The notes beneath the pieces were generated by a model. It was given only the letters and a program-made list of their open reading frames with translations, was not told the DNA's origin and ran no database searches. From contig JAWRVZ010000103.1 in the NCBI GenBank assembly GCA_037043235.1, positions 1,589,001-1,653,000 on the forward strand: 64,000 bases of DNA, in the 5' to 3' direction. Both the position numbers and the translations under genes were made by a program. The stretch's first letter is position 1. The number at the start of each line of letters is the position of its first letter. Below, piece by piece: positions 1 to 10,328 of this stretch. This DNA is from Rhodeus uyekii. Lineage: Eukaryota > Chordata > Actinopteri > Cypriniformes > Acheilognathidae.

Positions 1-1930
1 ATCATCAGGTCTAAACTCCATTGTGTTGTTGAAAGACTCCAACTCATCAGGTAAGTCAAAAATTGAATGTGGAATGGCTATAGAAGAACATCAGGAAGGG
101 TTTATGTTGGAAGATTGTATTTAAAGTGCTTAATCTGTCCACTAATCACAGCCATGCGTTAGACTGATCGTAAAATCATTTTATAGCCATCAAAACCAAT
201 GTTGTATTATCCAGTGGATGGCTTAGTTCAAACCCTTTTGAAACATATTAAAGTATAAAACACTGAATCGCTGTCCTGATCAGTATGAGATTTGCACAAG
301 ATTTTCTCCGATTACGGTCATATCTGTTTATTGGCACACTGGAACATATGTGAGCCCAGTTGTGGTCCTTTTTACATTTGTGCATTTGCACAGTTCTTTC
401 TTCTGACCTTTAATTCTTCACACATGACTCTCATTGGCTGATTGTAAGCAGATTAATGTCTTTGACCCAATAGCTGCAGTTATTTTGAGTATGAACGCTT
501 TATTTTCTTGCAAAGACCACAATAATGATAAATGTAAAGACTAGTTCACTTGAATAATTGTCAGAAAAGTAATGAACAAAACAGTAAATACATTACATAC
601 AAATGTCAGATATCAGAATTACTGATGTTTTGTTGATCAAGATTATGAAATATCAGCTGACAGGACTGTGAAGGACACACATCCCATCTGCTCTCATTGT
701 CAGCTTACTGAGACTAATAGGCAACAGAGAGCAAATTCAGCTTTATTTCCAATATGCACTCTTTCAAGGCTCATTAGTTATTACATATCAAGTATTATGT
801 AACATTATTTGAGCATGAATTGCTGTTATGTTGAATCAGTTTTATTAAACGAAGTAAAACATTTTGTTTCCCCTCACACATAGTGCAGTATTGGTGGTTT
901 TGTATGCAATTCATGAAACACCCACCAGTTGGCAGCATTTATCAGTGGATCCGATATTACTAACCGATATCCGATTAGGGTAAAATTGTTTAGTCATCTG
1001 AAAAAATATTGGTAAAACCAGTTGCATTGCTTGTACTCAAGGTCTATAAACATTTACAAGATGACAATTACAAGAGAAATGGTGAATACATGGTAATTTT
1101 TATGGCAACTTGGGACATGACCACAGTATAATTGTGATTTATGGTAATTATTAGGATATTAGCATAATTTGCATTTGCATTATTAGCATATTAGCATATT
1201 TTTTTATAACACTGCACTGAAGACAACAATATTTATTGAAACTTTTGAACTTTTTTTTACAACTGAATACATCTGATCAGACATCTAGTGCTTCACTCGA
1301 GATAACTAGTATTGGGAATTGTTTGAATTTCAGTGTGGCAAGCAGAGAGCCGTGAGAACAGCATAAGGGTTTAAAAATGTTTGTTTATTTCTATATTAAA
1401 GTTGCTGGACGTACAGTGGTTCCTGCCTCCTTCCCTGAAACTAAACTCGCAAACCCTCAGATTTAGGGTTTCCAATTCTGATTCTGCTTATCGATTCCGG
1501 TTCTTATTGATTTCCAATTTTGATTCCAAAACGATTAAAAAATCTAAATGAAGTTTAGATTTCAAACACATTCTGTTGCAGAACTTTTACAAAAAATCAG
1601 TAGAACAACTGAGTAATAAACTAGACCTTAAGTATCCAATGCATTCTAGATTACATTTCCCAGCATCCCTCCTGATTCCCACCTGCACTCATTCTGCCAT
1701 TACCCGCACCTGACATTGACCACTATAATTCAGTTTACAATCAGGATGGGTTGTTAATACCAAGTCTTCATGGGGGTCTGGATGAACCTTTGTATTCACT
1801 TTGGAGAGTCAACAACTCCCTTAATCTCTGGTTCTGTCACGTTCACTCTAGAGCTAGATAATTAACAAAACTAAAACATTAACCTTGGAAACTATAACCA
1901 TGGAAACAGAAACCCAATTAAAGGTGAGAG
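1..1930. other. Unassigned AT-rich non-coding sequence
   Basis: No convincing coding exon, RNA gene or complete repeat is visible. The stretch is AT-rich with many stops in all frames. It may be intergenic DNA or a 5' intron of the reticulon gene downstream. Confidence 0.4.
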
Positions 1931-4900
1931 CACAGTTAGGATAGTGAGAGGTTCCAGGGAGGAGACAGGACGAATGGTTCAGAAAGGCGGTGCCGGAAGA
2001 TTGAAGTACAGCTGATGGGACAAAGTACCAAAGAGGAGCCTGACGGAGTCAAAGGAGTGGAGGAATGTGGATTTCCATAGCGTAGACAGAGCAATTACTG
2101 ACCAGGGACGAGGGTGCTTGGTGGAGCTATAAGAACAACGGTCCCAGGTGTAGCCGATGGAGAGAGTAGCCAAGGTGGAGCTGACTGGTTGATGAGTGAT
2201 GGATTCGACAAGGCGGAGACCGGAACACCTGAGGCAAAGCAGACAAACTGGCTAAACCGACCGTCTGCTAGCTGTCTCACGTCACAGAGGTCAGATAAAT
2301 TCCAACACATAGAGACTCTTTCACCTAGATATCATCCTATAGAGATTGTGTCTGTTCCCCGAATTAGCAAATACAAAAATCTCTCAAAATCGTTTAAGAG
2401 TAAAAATTTAATTGATTTACAAACAGCTAAGAACGGATATAACACAAATGAACAAATGATAAAGCTTGGGTTACTGAATATACGATCCCTTTCCTCAAAA
2501 GCACTTATTGTAAATGATATGATTACAGATCATAAACTAGATGTGCTGTGTTTGACAGAAACTTGGCTAAAACCAGACGATTATATTACTTTAAATGAGT
2601 CCACCCCTCAAAATTACTGTTATAAACATGAGCCTCGTCTGAAAGGTAAAGGAGGAGGTGTTGCTGTAATTTATAGTAACACGATCAGTACTGCTCAAAG
2701 GTCTAATTTGAAATATAATTCTTTTGAAGTGATGGTCCTCAATGTAAAATTATCTAGTGCAAGTAATAATTCTTGTTTAACTTTTGTGCTGGCTATTCTA
2801 TACAGGCCACCAGGGCACCATACAGACTTTATCAAAGAATTTGCTGATTTTCTCTCAGGATTAGTAATGTCTGCAGATAAAGTCATAATCGTCGGTGATT
2901 TTAACATCCATGTAGATAATGAAAAAGACGCATTGGGATTGGCATTTAGAGACATTTTAAACTCTACTGGAGTTACACAACATGTATCAGGACCCACTCA
3001 TTCTCGTAATCATACTTTAGATCTAATATTGTCATATGGGATCAATGTTGATACTGTTCAAATTCTGCAGCAGAGCGATGACATCTCAGATCATTACTTA
3101 GTTGCGTGTAGATTACCTTTAGCCAAAGTCGAAAAACTAACTCCCTGTTATAAATATAGTAGAACTATCACTCCTAACACAAAAGATAGCTTTATAAATA
3201 ATCTTCCCGATCAGTTTCATCTACTTAACATCCCAGATAGCCTAGAAGAACTTGATGTTGCAACAGAAACTATAAACTCTCTCTTTTCCAGCACTTTAGA
3301 CACTGTTGCTCCGTTACGCTTAAAGAAGATTAAAGAAAATAGTCCAACACCGTGGTACAACGAGCACACCCGGGCCCTCAAGAGAGCAGCCAGAAAAATG
3401 GAGCGGAGCTGGAAAAAAACTAAGCTAGAGGTTTTTCGCCTTTCATGGAAAGACAGCTCTATTGCATTCAGAAAGGCCTTAAGATCAGCTAGATCTACTT
3501 ACTTTTCTACCCTCTTAGAAGAAAACAAATACAACCCTAGGTATTTATTTGATACAGTGACTAAATTAACAAGAAATAAAGCCTCAACCCCAGATGCTTT
3601 AAATCAGCACAGCACTAATGACTTCATGGACTTCTTTACTTGCAAAATTAATAATATTAGAGAGAAAATAATAAACATGCAACAATCTACTACAATATTC
3701 CAAAATACAGTACATTTTAGTGTCCCTGAAGAAAAATTCCAATCCTTCATTGCTATTGGGGAGGAAGAGTTGTCTAAACTCGTTAAATCATCAAAATCAA
3801 CAACATGTATGCTAGACCCAATACCGACTAAGCTACTGAAAGAGATGCTTCCAGAAATCATAGATCCTATTCTTAATATTATTAATTCTTCTTTGTCATT
3901 AGGATACGTACCAAAAACCTTTAAGCTGGCTGTAATTAAACCGCTTATTAAAAAACCACAACTTGATCCTACAGAATTAGTTAATTACAGGCCGATATCG
4001 AATCTACCTTTCTTGTCAAAGATTCTAGAAAAGGCAATATCTTTACAACTATGTTCCTTTCTAGAAAGAAACAGCATCTACGAGGATTTCCAGTCAGGAT
4101 TTAGACCATATCATAGTACTGAGACTGCTCTAATTAGAGTTACAAATGATTTGCTATTATCATCCGATCGTGGTTGTATCTCTCTGTTAGTGTTACTGGA
4201 CCTTAGTGCTGCATTTGATACTATTGACCACAAAATCCTTCTGAATAGACTTGAAAATTATGTTGGCATTAGTGGAGTTGCATTAGCCTGGTTCAAGTCA
4301 TACTTATCTGAGCGTTATCAGTTTGTAGCATTAAATGAGGAGATGTCATATCGGTCACGGGTTCAATATGGAGTTCCTCAAGGTTCAGTACTAGGACCAT
4401 TGCTTTTCACCCTGTACATGCTTCCTTTGGGTGCAGTTATTAGGAAGCATGGCATTAGCTTTCATTGTTACGCTGATGATACTCAGCTCTATATTTCTTC
4501 TCATCCTGATGAAACGAACAAATTCACTGAATTAACAGAATGCATAACCGATATAAAAAATTGGATGACTAATAACTTTCTACTGCTAAATTCTGAAAAA
4601 ACAGAGATTCTAATTATCAGACCAAAAAGTTCGGCACATAATAATCTAGACTACTGCCTAACACTCGATGGCTGCTCTGTTAAGTCTTCGTCGTCAGTTA
4701 GAAACCTGGGTGTGCTCTTTGATACCAATCTTTCATTTGAAAGCCATGTTTCTAGCATCTGTAAAACGGCGTTCTTCCATCTTAAAAATATATCTAAATT
4801 GCGACATATGCTATCTAAGACAAATGCGGAAAAGTTAGTTCATGCGTTCATGAGTTCAAGGCTAGATTATTGTAATGCTTTACTAGGTGGTTGCTCTGCA

Positions 4901-5992
4901 CGCTTAATAAACAAATTCCAACTGGTCCAAAATGCAGCAGCTCGAGTTCTTACTAGAACCAGGAAGTATGAGCATATTAGCCCAGTTCTGTCAAACCTGC
5001 ACTGGCTTCCTATTAAGCACCGAATACATTTTAAAATCTTGCTAATTACTTACAAAGCATTAAATGGTTTAGCTCCACAGTACTTGAGCGATCTCTTAAC
5101 ACATTATAGTCCTTCACGTCTATTGCGATCCCAAAATACTGACCAGCTTATAATACCTAGAATATCAAAGTCAACTGCTGGCGGGCGATCCTTTTCCTAT
5201 TTAGCTCCTAAACTCTGGAACAGTCTTCCTATTACAGTTCGGGAAGCAGACACACTCTGTCAGTTTAAATGTAGACTAAAAACACATCTTTTCAACCTGG
5301 CATACACATAACACATTATACATACATTTTTAATCCAAATCATGTAAAATGATTGTTAGGCTGCATAATTTAGATAAGCCGGAACCGGGAACATTCCCAT
5401 AACACCTGATGTACTCGATACATCAGAAGAAGAATGGCATCTACGCTGATATTGGTCTCTGTTTATTCCGAGGTTACCGTGGTCAGCTGGATCCGGGCCG
5501 TATCCAGATCAGATGAAGGACCTGGACACGAGCACAGCACTGCCCTGGGGTGTCTGCGGAGACCGTGACTCTACTGGACCCTCCCCTGTGACGATCATGA
5601 ACCCATCTCTAACCGGACCAAATTGGACTTCATATTGGACTTGAATTGTTGTATAATAATCATGCACGGTTTGGCTGTTGGCCAGAGGAGAACTGGTCCC
5701 CCAACTGTGCCTGGTTTCTCCCAAGGTTTTTTCTCCATTCTATTCTTCATTCGTTACGTCACCTGCCGGAGTTTTGGTTCCTTGCCGCTGTCGCCTATGG
5801 CTTGCTCAGTTGGGGAAACTTAACACTTAAAATTCATCAATTGTATTGATTCGCCTGCTCTTTTGGGGCTTCTGTTCAGCCAAACAAACTTTGTTTATAT
5901 TGTTTTTCCTGTAAAGCTGCTTTGAAACAATCTACATTGTAAAAAGCGCTATATAAATAAAGGTGACTTGACTTGACTTGACCTGAGGCACA
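1931..5992 (+). mobile_element. L2-clade non-LTR retrotransposon (LINE), near full length
   Basis: One long ORF with an N-terminal apurinic-type endonuclease and a C-terminal reverse transcriptase is followed by a roughly 680-bp 3' UTR. The UTR ends in an AT-rich GCTATATAAATAAA block and a short repeat of the pentamer TGACT (about 5964-5982). That tail recurs, mostly as 5'-truncated minus-strand pieces, elsewhere in the window (21165, 35885, 49868/52582). The 5' boundary is a guess from where UTR-like GC-richer sequence begins, and I found no target-site duplication. RT motif style (GVPQGSVLGP, YADDTQLY) and the ORF end fit the L2 group of the CR1 superclade. Confidence 0.8.
2192..5311 (+). 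CDS. LINE endonuclease/reverse transcriptase polyprotein (L2 clade)
   Basis: The ORF encodes about 1039 residues from the first ATG; the open frame extends further upstream without an ATG. It nicks target DNA and copies LINE RNA into the genome by target-primed reverse transcription. Endonuclease motifs appear in order: NIRSL near residue 96, LTETWL near 121, YRPPG near 208, GDFNIH near 234 and SDH near 300. RT motifs follow: YRPISN near 598, LDLSAAFDTIDH near 670, GVPQGSVLGPLLF near 727 and the catalytic YADD near 760. The ORF has no internal stop or frameshift, which is unusual among the many dead fragments here and suggests a young or recently active copy. Activity is not proven. Confidence 0.88.
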   Translation: MSDGFDKAETGTPEAKQTNWLNRPSASCLTSQRSDKFQHIETLSPRYHPIEIVSVPRISKYKNLSKSFKSKNLIDLQTAKNGYNTNEQMIKLGLLNIRSLSSKALIVNDMITDHKLDVLCLTETWLKPDDYITLNESTPQNYCYKHEPRLKGKGGGVAVIYSNTISTAQRSNLKYNSFEVMVLNVKLSSASNNSCLTFVLAILYRPPGHHTDFIKEFADFLSGLVMSADKVIIVGDFNIHVDNEKDALGLAFRDILNSTGVTQHVSGPTHSRNHTLDLILSYGINVDTVQILQQSDDISDHYLVACRLPLAKVEKLTPCYKYSRTITPNTKDSFINNLPDQFHLLNIPDSLEELDVATETINSLFSSTLDTVAPLRLKKIKENSPTPWYNEHTRALKRAARKMERSWKKTKLEVFRLSWKDSSIAFRKALRSARSTYFSTLLEENKYNPRYLFDTVTKLTRNKASTPDALNQHSTNDFMDFFTCKINNIREKIINMQQSTTIFQNTVHFSVPEEKFQSFIAIGEEELSKLVKSSKSTTCMLDPIPTKLLKEMLPEIIDPILNIINSSLSLGYVPKTFKLAVIKPLIKKPQLDPTELVNYRPISNLPFLSKILEKAISLQLCSFLERNSIYEDFQSGFRPYHSTETALIRVTNDLLLSSDRGCISLLVLLDLSAAFDTIDHKILLNRLENYVGISGVALAWFKSYLSERYQFVALNEEMSYRSRVQYGVPQGSVLGPLLFTLYMLPLGAVIRKHGISFHCYADDTQLYISSHPDETNKFTELTECITDIKNWMTNNFLLLNSEKTEILIIRPKSSAHNNLDYCLTLDGCSVKSSSSVRNLGVLFDTNLSFESHVSSICKTAFFHLKNISKLRHMLSKTNAEKLVHAFMSSRLDYCNALLGGCSARLINKFQLVQNAAARVLTRTRKYEHISPVLSNLHWLPIKHRIHFKILLITYKALNGLAPQYLSDLLTHYSPSRLLRSQNTDQLIIPRISKSTAGGRSFSYLAPKLWNSLPITVREADTLCQFKCRLKTHLFNLAYT

Positions 5993-6660
5993 TCTGCACA
6001 GCACAGAGGGGGAGTCGAGCAACTAAAAAGAACCATCAGAAGCAGGGCTGGACTGGTTTGCTTTGGTAGAGGAGGACGGAGAGGGAGGCTGGGTGTGATC
6101 ATCTGAGATGCAGGAAACTTGAAGATGGTCGGGACCAGCAGTGACAGGAATTACCTCCGCCAAATAATTCCCAGAGGCCAGATGCAGCTTACACTCAGTG
6201 GCAGGAGTGAGGACAGGACTCAATGAGCAGACACACTGGGGTGGATAATGTTGCCGGCTCTCGTACCTGGTCAGACATATTGCTAGGCTCAGGGCCAATG
6301 ATCTACACGGGTTTTGGTGGCTCAGGTGTAGCCATAGAGGCAGGCTCAGATCTTTTGTCTGCTGTGGGTTCAGGCATTTCATCTATTAGAGGTGTGGGGT
6401 TCAGAGTGTTTGCTGGTGATGTCCTCCTCAGCGGGCTGATGGGGAACAGAGATCCACCGTTCAGCAGCACTCATTCTGCAAATGTTGCAATGGTTCCCAG
6501 AGGACCATCATCAGTCACGTGTGCCTTTGTGGGCTTTTCGGCTGGTCCTGATAAACACGTACATGGAGTGATCAGGGAAATTGGTGAGGCATGCAAGTTG
6601 TAAAAAGCCACGCTTTGCCACTGCAATAAACCTACTGTTTAATAAGTGAATTACAGCATT
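5993..6660 (-). mobile_element. Possible remnant of a non-autonomous LTR-element internal region
   Basis: Read on the minus strand, this stretch gives proline/glutamate-rich peptide (for example PEPTADKRSEP and ATPEPPKP) broken by stops. The style resembles the internal regions of the LTR elements at 7584-10816 and 32855-34200. No LTRs or TSD delimit it. The plus-strand ORF at 6223-6603 has a GTGAGG donor-like site at 6584 in a phase compatible with the rtn exon at 6743, but the peptide does not resemble reticulons, so I do not call it an exon. Confidence 0.3.
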
Positions 6661-6742
6661 ATGAATTTTGCAAAGAGGTTAAACACATTTGAGAGGTCAA
6701 AGTTCTCACTTTTCTAAACTATCTCTATCTTTCTCTCTACAG

Positions 6743-7031
6743 TCCAGAATTGGACCAATGAAGAGGACCACGAGGAGGCAACCTTCATCCTGCCATCCTT
6801 CCAACATTCATATCTCTCGGCATTGCAGGAACTGGTGTATTGGCAGGAGCCAAAGAAGTCAGTGCTAGTGTTTGGTGGCTCGATGCTGGTGCTCATATCT
6901 CTAGCAACGTTCAGTGTCATCAGTGTCATATCCTACCTGCTCCTGGCCCTGCTCTGTGTGACCATAACTTTCAGAGTCTACAAGTCAGCTGTACAGGCTG
7001 TACAGAAGTCTGATGAAGGACACCCTTTTAA
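6743..7031 (+). CDS. rtn: rtn exon: first hairpin of the reticulon homology domain
   Basis: The acceptor is a strong pyrimidine tract ending CTCTCTACAG, and the donor is AA|GTATGT, leaving phase 2. The exon encodes an acidic, unfamiliar lead of about 27 residues, then the first RHD half: LVYWQEPKKSVLVFGG, FSVISVISYLLLALL and FRVYKSAVQAVQKSDEGHPF. Other reticulons usually have a 208-bp exon here, so this one is about 80 bp longer at its 5' side. A secondary AG at 6827-6828 (GGCATTGCAG) would give a 203-bp exon close to the usual size and in frame, so the true acceptor is open. Confidence 0.85.
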
Positions 7032-7583
7032 GTATGTATGCCTTTGTGTTATAAATCTCCATTCTCCAGTCTGATCTGTTTGTGTATTTGAAGATAAAAG
7101 AAGGTAAAGTGCACAAGAACCTAGTGAAAGGCATTTATTTAGAGTGAAATTTAGAGTGATTCCAGGTGAAAAGCATTTATTTAGAGTTCATGGATAAACA
7201 CTTTATTAATGGACAGTAAATAAGACTTATTTCTAACAGTAAAGTTTAATCTATATTATCTATATCTATAGTTTAATCTTAGTGTATTTAAGCCCTCATG
7301 TAATGCCTTGTCCTTGTCAATATTTAACATTCCCATGCCTGAGCTTCCTAGTGTGTTTGGTGTTCCTCGTTTCCTAGTTATTCCGAGTTTTCCTTTGTTC
7401 TAGTCTTTTGCATGTGTGCTGTTTTGTAATTACATTTTTTTCGTTTATTAAAGAGTTTTACGTTGATCCCTGTCTTCCGTGTTTCCGTCATTCACCATCC
7501 ACATCTCGTTTCCGTGACAACTCCACCACGATCTGTTCTTTCTCTGTATCATAAATCAATACCTCGAGAGGCACACGTCTAAT
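7032..7583 (+). mobile_element. Intron sequence with a truncated LTR (about 7280-7518)
   Basis: About 7280-7518 has LTR-like organisation in plus orientation: GTATTTAAGCCC promoter-like block, many CCT/TGT words, a TTTATTAAAGAG segment and a terminal CCGTGACA. The 5' part is missing and no TSD is apparent. The remainder is plain intron. Confidence 0.45.
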
Positions 7584-8076
7584 TGTAACAAAGGGACTCA
7601 CAGGCAGGGATCCAAACGCAATGTCTTTATTAAGAGTGGTCAAAAACAGGCAGGAATCACAAAGGCGGGCAGACAGGATCAGAATCGTGGTACAGGCGAT
7701 GGTCAAGGCAGGCAGCTATCAATCATAAACGAAAATCCAGGCAAAGGTCAGGGCAGGCAGAACAGGATCAGAACACGGGTAAACAGGCAGGATCGGAAAC
7801 AGCAAAACAAGACAGGATAAACAACGCTTAGAAATGATAGCTACGGCAAATCAAGACCTCGCGGTGAGTGTGTGTGTGAAGCAGTCTTTTATAGTCCAGG
7901 TAATGAGATAGGTAACAGGTGGCATGAACAAACAGACATGATAGAGTCCAGCTGTGTATGTGTAATCAGTGCAGTGTGATGGTTCCTGGGAAATGTAGTG
8001 TGTAGTGAAGTGTCAGTATATGTGTGAGCTCCATCTGGTGGCCATGGAGGGGAGCGCAGAGCTCATAATCATAACA
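7584..8076 (-). repeat. 3' LTR of the 7584-10816 element
   Basis: A 493-bp LTR closely matching 10340-10816, differing mainly by indels in the GGCAGG-rich stretch. The coding strand carries TATAAAA, and a site at 7853-7862 complementary to the primer-binding sequence next to the other LTR. Confidence 0.9.
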
Positions 8077-10266
8077 GAGCCCCCCCCTACGAGCGCCTCC
8101 TGGCGTGAGGAAGCTAAAAGGCGCCGTGCACCACCATGGCGGCGCCCAAAGTTCAAAGTTCCAGGGTGGTGCTGGGGGAACAGACCAGGCTGGTTCAGGC
8201 AAGGCTGGTGGGTCTGGGAGGTCTGGCAGGTCCGTAAGATCCCAGGACATAGCTGACCAGCCGAAGGACCCGATCGATGCCGTAGGTTCCGGAGACCGAG
8301 GCGTAGGCGTGGTGACGACCTTCTGAGGTTGAGCCAGTGTGCCCGAGGACTGGTGCGGAGCCGGTGTGACTGAAGACCGAGGTGACGACGTCGGGATGGA
8401 AGAGCCCACTGAAGCCGAAGGGGTGGAGGTACAGAGTGTAGTGGGGGTACCGTAAGTCCGTGGTGGAGGTGAGGTGATGACTGACTGAGGAGGAGCCGTT
8501 GGGATGAGGGAACCCGGTGGAGCTACCAGGTCGAGGGTCACGGGTGAAGCCGAGGACGGGAGGAGCCAGGACGAAGCCGGTAGGTCGACGGGCCGAGGTG
8601 GAGAGAAGGAGTCTGAGGCTGGAGGCGGAGTCAGGGATTCCCCGACTGCCGTTGAGGCTGGGGGCGGCAGGACCTGCGGCGGTACCATCCAGGCGAGCAC
8701 ATGCAGTAGGGGTGCAGGACTGACGATCTCCAGCGGAGACAGGGCAGGAGGGCTGGTAGACACAAATAGGGACAGAGATGATAATGGGTGGGATAGGGTG
8801 GGAAACGGTACCTCTGGCTCTGGTTGACGGGTCGTTGCAGGCTCTGGCTCTGGTTGACGGGTCGTTGCAGGCTCTGGCTCTGGTTGACGGGTCGTTGCAG
8901 GCTCTGGCTCTGGTTGACGGGTCGTTGCAGGCTCTGGCTCTGGTTGACGGGTCGTTGCAGGCTCTGGCTCTGGTTGACGGGTCGTTGCAGGCTCTGGCTC
9001 TGGTTGACGGGTCGTTGCAGGCTCTGGCTCTGGTTGACGGGTCGTTGCAGGCTCTGGCTCTGGTTGACGGGTCGTTGCAGGCTCTGGCTCTGGTTGACGG
9101 GTCGTTGCAGGCTCTGGCTCTGGTTGACGGGTCGTTGCAGGCTCTGGCTCTGGTTGACGGGTCGTTGCAGGCTCTGGCTCTGGTTGACGGGTCGTTGCAG
9201 GCTCTGGCTCTGGTTGACGGGTCGTTGCAGGCTCTGGCTCTGGTTGACGGGTCGTTGCAGGCTCTGGCTCTGGTTGACGGGTCGTTGCAGGCTCTGGCTC
9301 TGGTTGACGGGTCGGTGCAGGCTCTGGCTCTGGTTGACGGGTCGGTGCAGGCTCTGGCTCTGGTTGACGGGTCGTTGCAGGCTCTGGCTCTGCTTGACGG
9401 GTCGTTGCAGGCTCTGGCTCTGCTTGACGGGTCGTTGCAGGCTCTGGCTCTGGTTGACGGGTCGTTGCAGGCTCTGGCTCTGGTTGACGGGTCGTTGCAG
9501 GCTCTGGCTCTGGTTGACGGGTCGTTGCAGGCTCTGGCTCTGGTTGACGGGTCGTTGCAGGCTCTGGCTCTGGTTGACGGGTCGTTGCAGGCTCTGGCTC
9601 TGGTTGACGGGTCGTTGCAGGCTCTGGCTCTGGTTGACGGGTCGTTGCAGGCTCTGGCTCTGGTTGACGGGTCGTTGCAGGCTCTGGCTCTGGTTGACGG
9701 GTCGTTGCAGGCTCTGGCTCTGGTTGACGGGTCGTTGCAGGCTCTGGCTCTGGTTGACGGGTCGTTGCAGGCTCTGGCTCTGGTTGACGGGTCGTTGCAT
9801 GCTCTGGCTCTGGTTGACGGGTCGTTGCATGCTGCTCAGGGGTAGCAGCCCGGTGCATCCTCCAAGCACGTAGGGCTGCAAAAACAAAAAAACAGTCTAT
9901 GGCCCTCTTGGCCATGGCAGGGCTGATGGAGTATGTTGTGGGAACAGGCGCTGGCTGGCGGATCTCTGGATCAGGCTCTGGCTGGCGGATCTCTGGATCA
10001 GGCTCTGGCTGGCGGATCTCATCCACCATGAAATGTGATCCGCAGAGAAGTAAGACAATATTAAAAAAGTCCATGGCTGGCCTGAAGCAGAAGTCCAGGT
10101 CAATGAATGATCGGAGCTTCTCATCCATTCCTTGCAGGAAACAATAATTGATAGCCATGTCATCCCAGCTTACTTGGTTAGCGAGCTCCAGAAACTCAGA
10201 CATGTAATCCTCCAGTGGTCGCCCTCCCTGGTAAAGGGATGAGAGTTTCAGTGAGAGTGTGTCCAT
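7966..10266 (-). CDS. Long ORF of the non-autonomous LTR element: gag-like start, PATTRQPEPE repeats, proline-rich tail
   Basis: The ORF has 766 residues from the first ATG (MDTLSLKLSS). It opens with about 90 residues of gag-like helical sequence (YQGGRPLEDYMSEF, FLQGMDEKLRSF). Next come IRQPEPDPE units and a hydrophobic patch, FFVFAALRAW. About 34 copies of PATTRQPEPE follow, then a Pro/Ser/Ala-rich tail with SPRS- and PAPPQ-type words. It ends inside the 3' LTR. No CCHC knuckle or catalytic motif is visible. A product is unproven: the repeat is a multiple of 3 and lacks stops, so several other frames are open too. The related layouts at 32855-34200 and 51020-52268 favour this frame as the ancestral one. 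Confidence 0.55.
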   Translation of the reverse strand: MDTLSLKLSSLYQGGRPLEDYMSEFLELANQVSWDDMAINYCFLQGMDEKLRSFIDLDFCFRPAMDFFNIVLLLCGSHFMVDEIRQPEPDPEIRQPEPDPEIRQPAPVPTTYSISPAMAKRAIDCFFVFAALRAWRMHRAATPEQHATTRQPEPEHATTRQPEPEPATTRQPEPEPATTRQPEPEPATTRQPEPEPATTRQPEPEPATTRQPEPEPATTRQPEPEPATTRQPEPEPATTRQPEPEPATTRQPEPEPATTRQPEPEPATTRQPEPEPATTRQAEPEPATTRQAEPEPATTRQPEPEPAPTRQPEPEPAPTRQPEPEPATTRQPEPEPATTRQPEPEPATTRQPEPEPATTRQPEPEPATTRQPEPEPATTRQPEPEPATTRQPEPEPATTRQPEPEPATTRQPEPEPATTRQPEPEPATTRQPEPEPATTRQPEPEPATTRQPEPEPATTRQPEPEPATTRQPEPEPATTRQPEPEVPFPTLSHPLSSLSLFVSTSPPALSPLEIVSPAPLLHVLAWMVPPQVLPPPASTAVGESLTPPPASDSFSPPRPVDLPASSWLLPSSASPVTLDLVAPPGSLIPTAPPQSVITSPPPRTYGTPTTLCTSTPSASVGSSIPTSSPRSSVTPAPHQSSGTLAQPQKVVTTPTPRSPEPTASIGSFGWSAMSWDLTDLPDLPDPPALPEPAWSVPPAPPWNFELWAPPWWCTAPFSFLTPGGARRGGLCYDYELCAPLHGHQMELTHILTLHYTLHFPGTITLH
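8812..9833. repeat. 30-bp minisatellite, about 34 near-identical copies
   Basis: The plus-strand unit is TGGTTGACGGGTCGTTGCAG followed by GCTCTGGCTC. Seventeen consecutive 60-base blocks from 8821 hold two units each. Variants are few and paired: GTCGGTGCAG in two adjacent copies (9311, 9341 area), TGCTTGACGG in two adjacent copies (9391, 9421 area) and GCAT in the last two. Pairing of neighbouring variants suggests recent unequal exchange or slippage. Confidence 0.97.
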
Positions 10267-10328
10267 TTTGTTGCTGGTAGACCTGGTCTGTGAACGAATA
10301 TCCGGGAAAGACAGCTGAATCTGTAGCG

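Noticed and set aside
6223..6603. Plus-strand ORF upstream of the rtn exon, with a phase-compatible donor
   Set aside because: The peptide has no reticulon likeness, and the minus strand reads like LTR-element proline-rich sequence, so it is probably a chance open frame.
8778..9873. Long plus-strand ORFs over the minisatellite (repeating ALALVDGSLQ and LTGRCRLWLW)
   Set aside because: A 30-bp stop-free repeat keeps several frames open. These frames start and end at the array edges and have no parallel in related elements.
8631..9887. Second minus-strand ORF of 418 residues (SLQRPVNQSQ repeats)
   Set aside because: Same artefact of the 30-bp unit. The gag-like start and proline-rich tail belong to the other frame.
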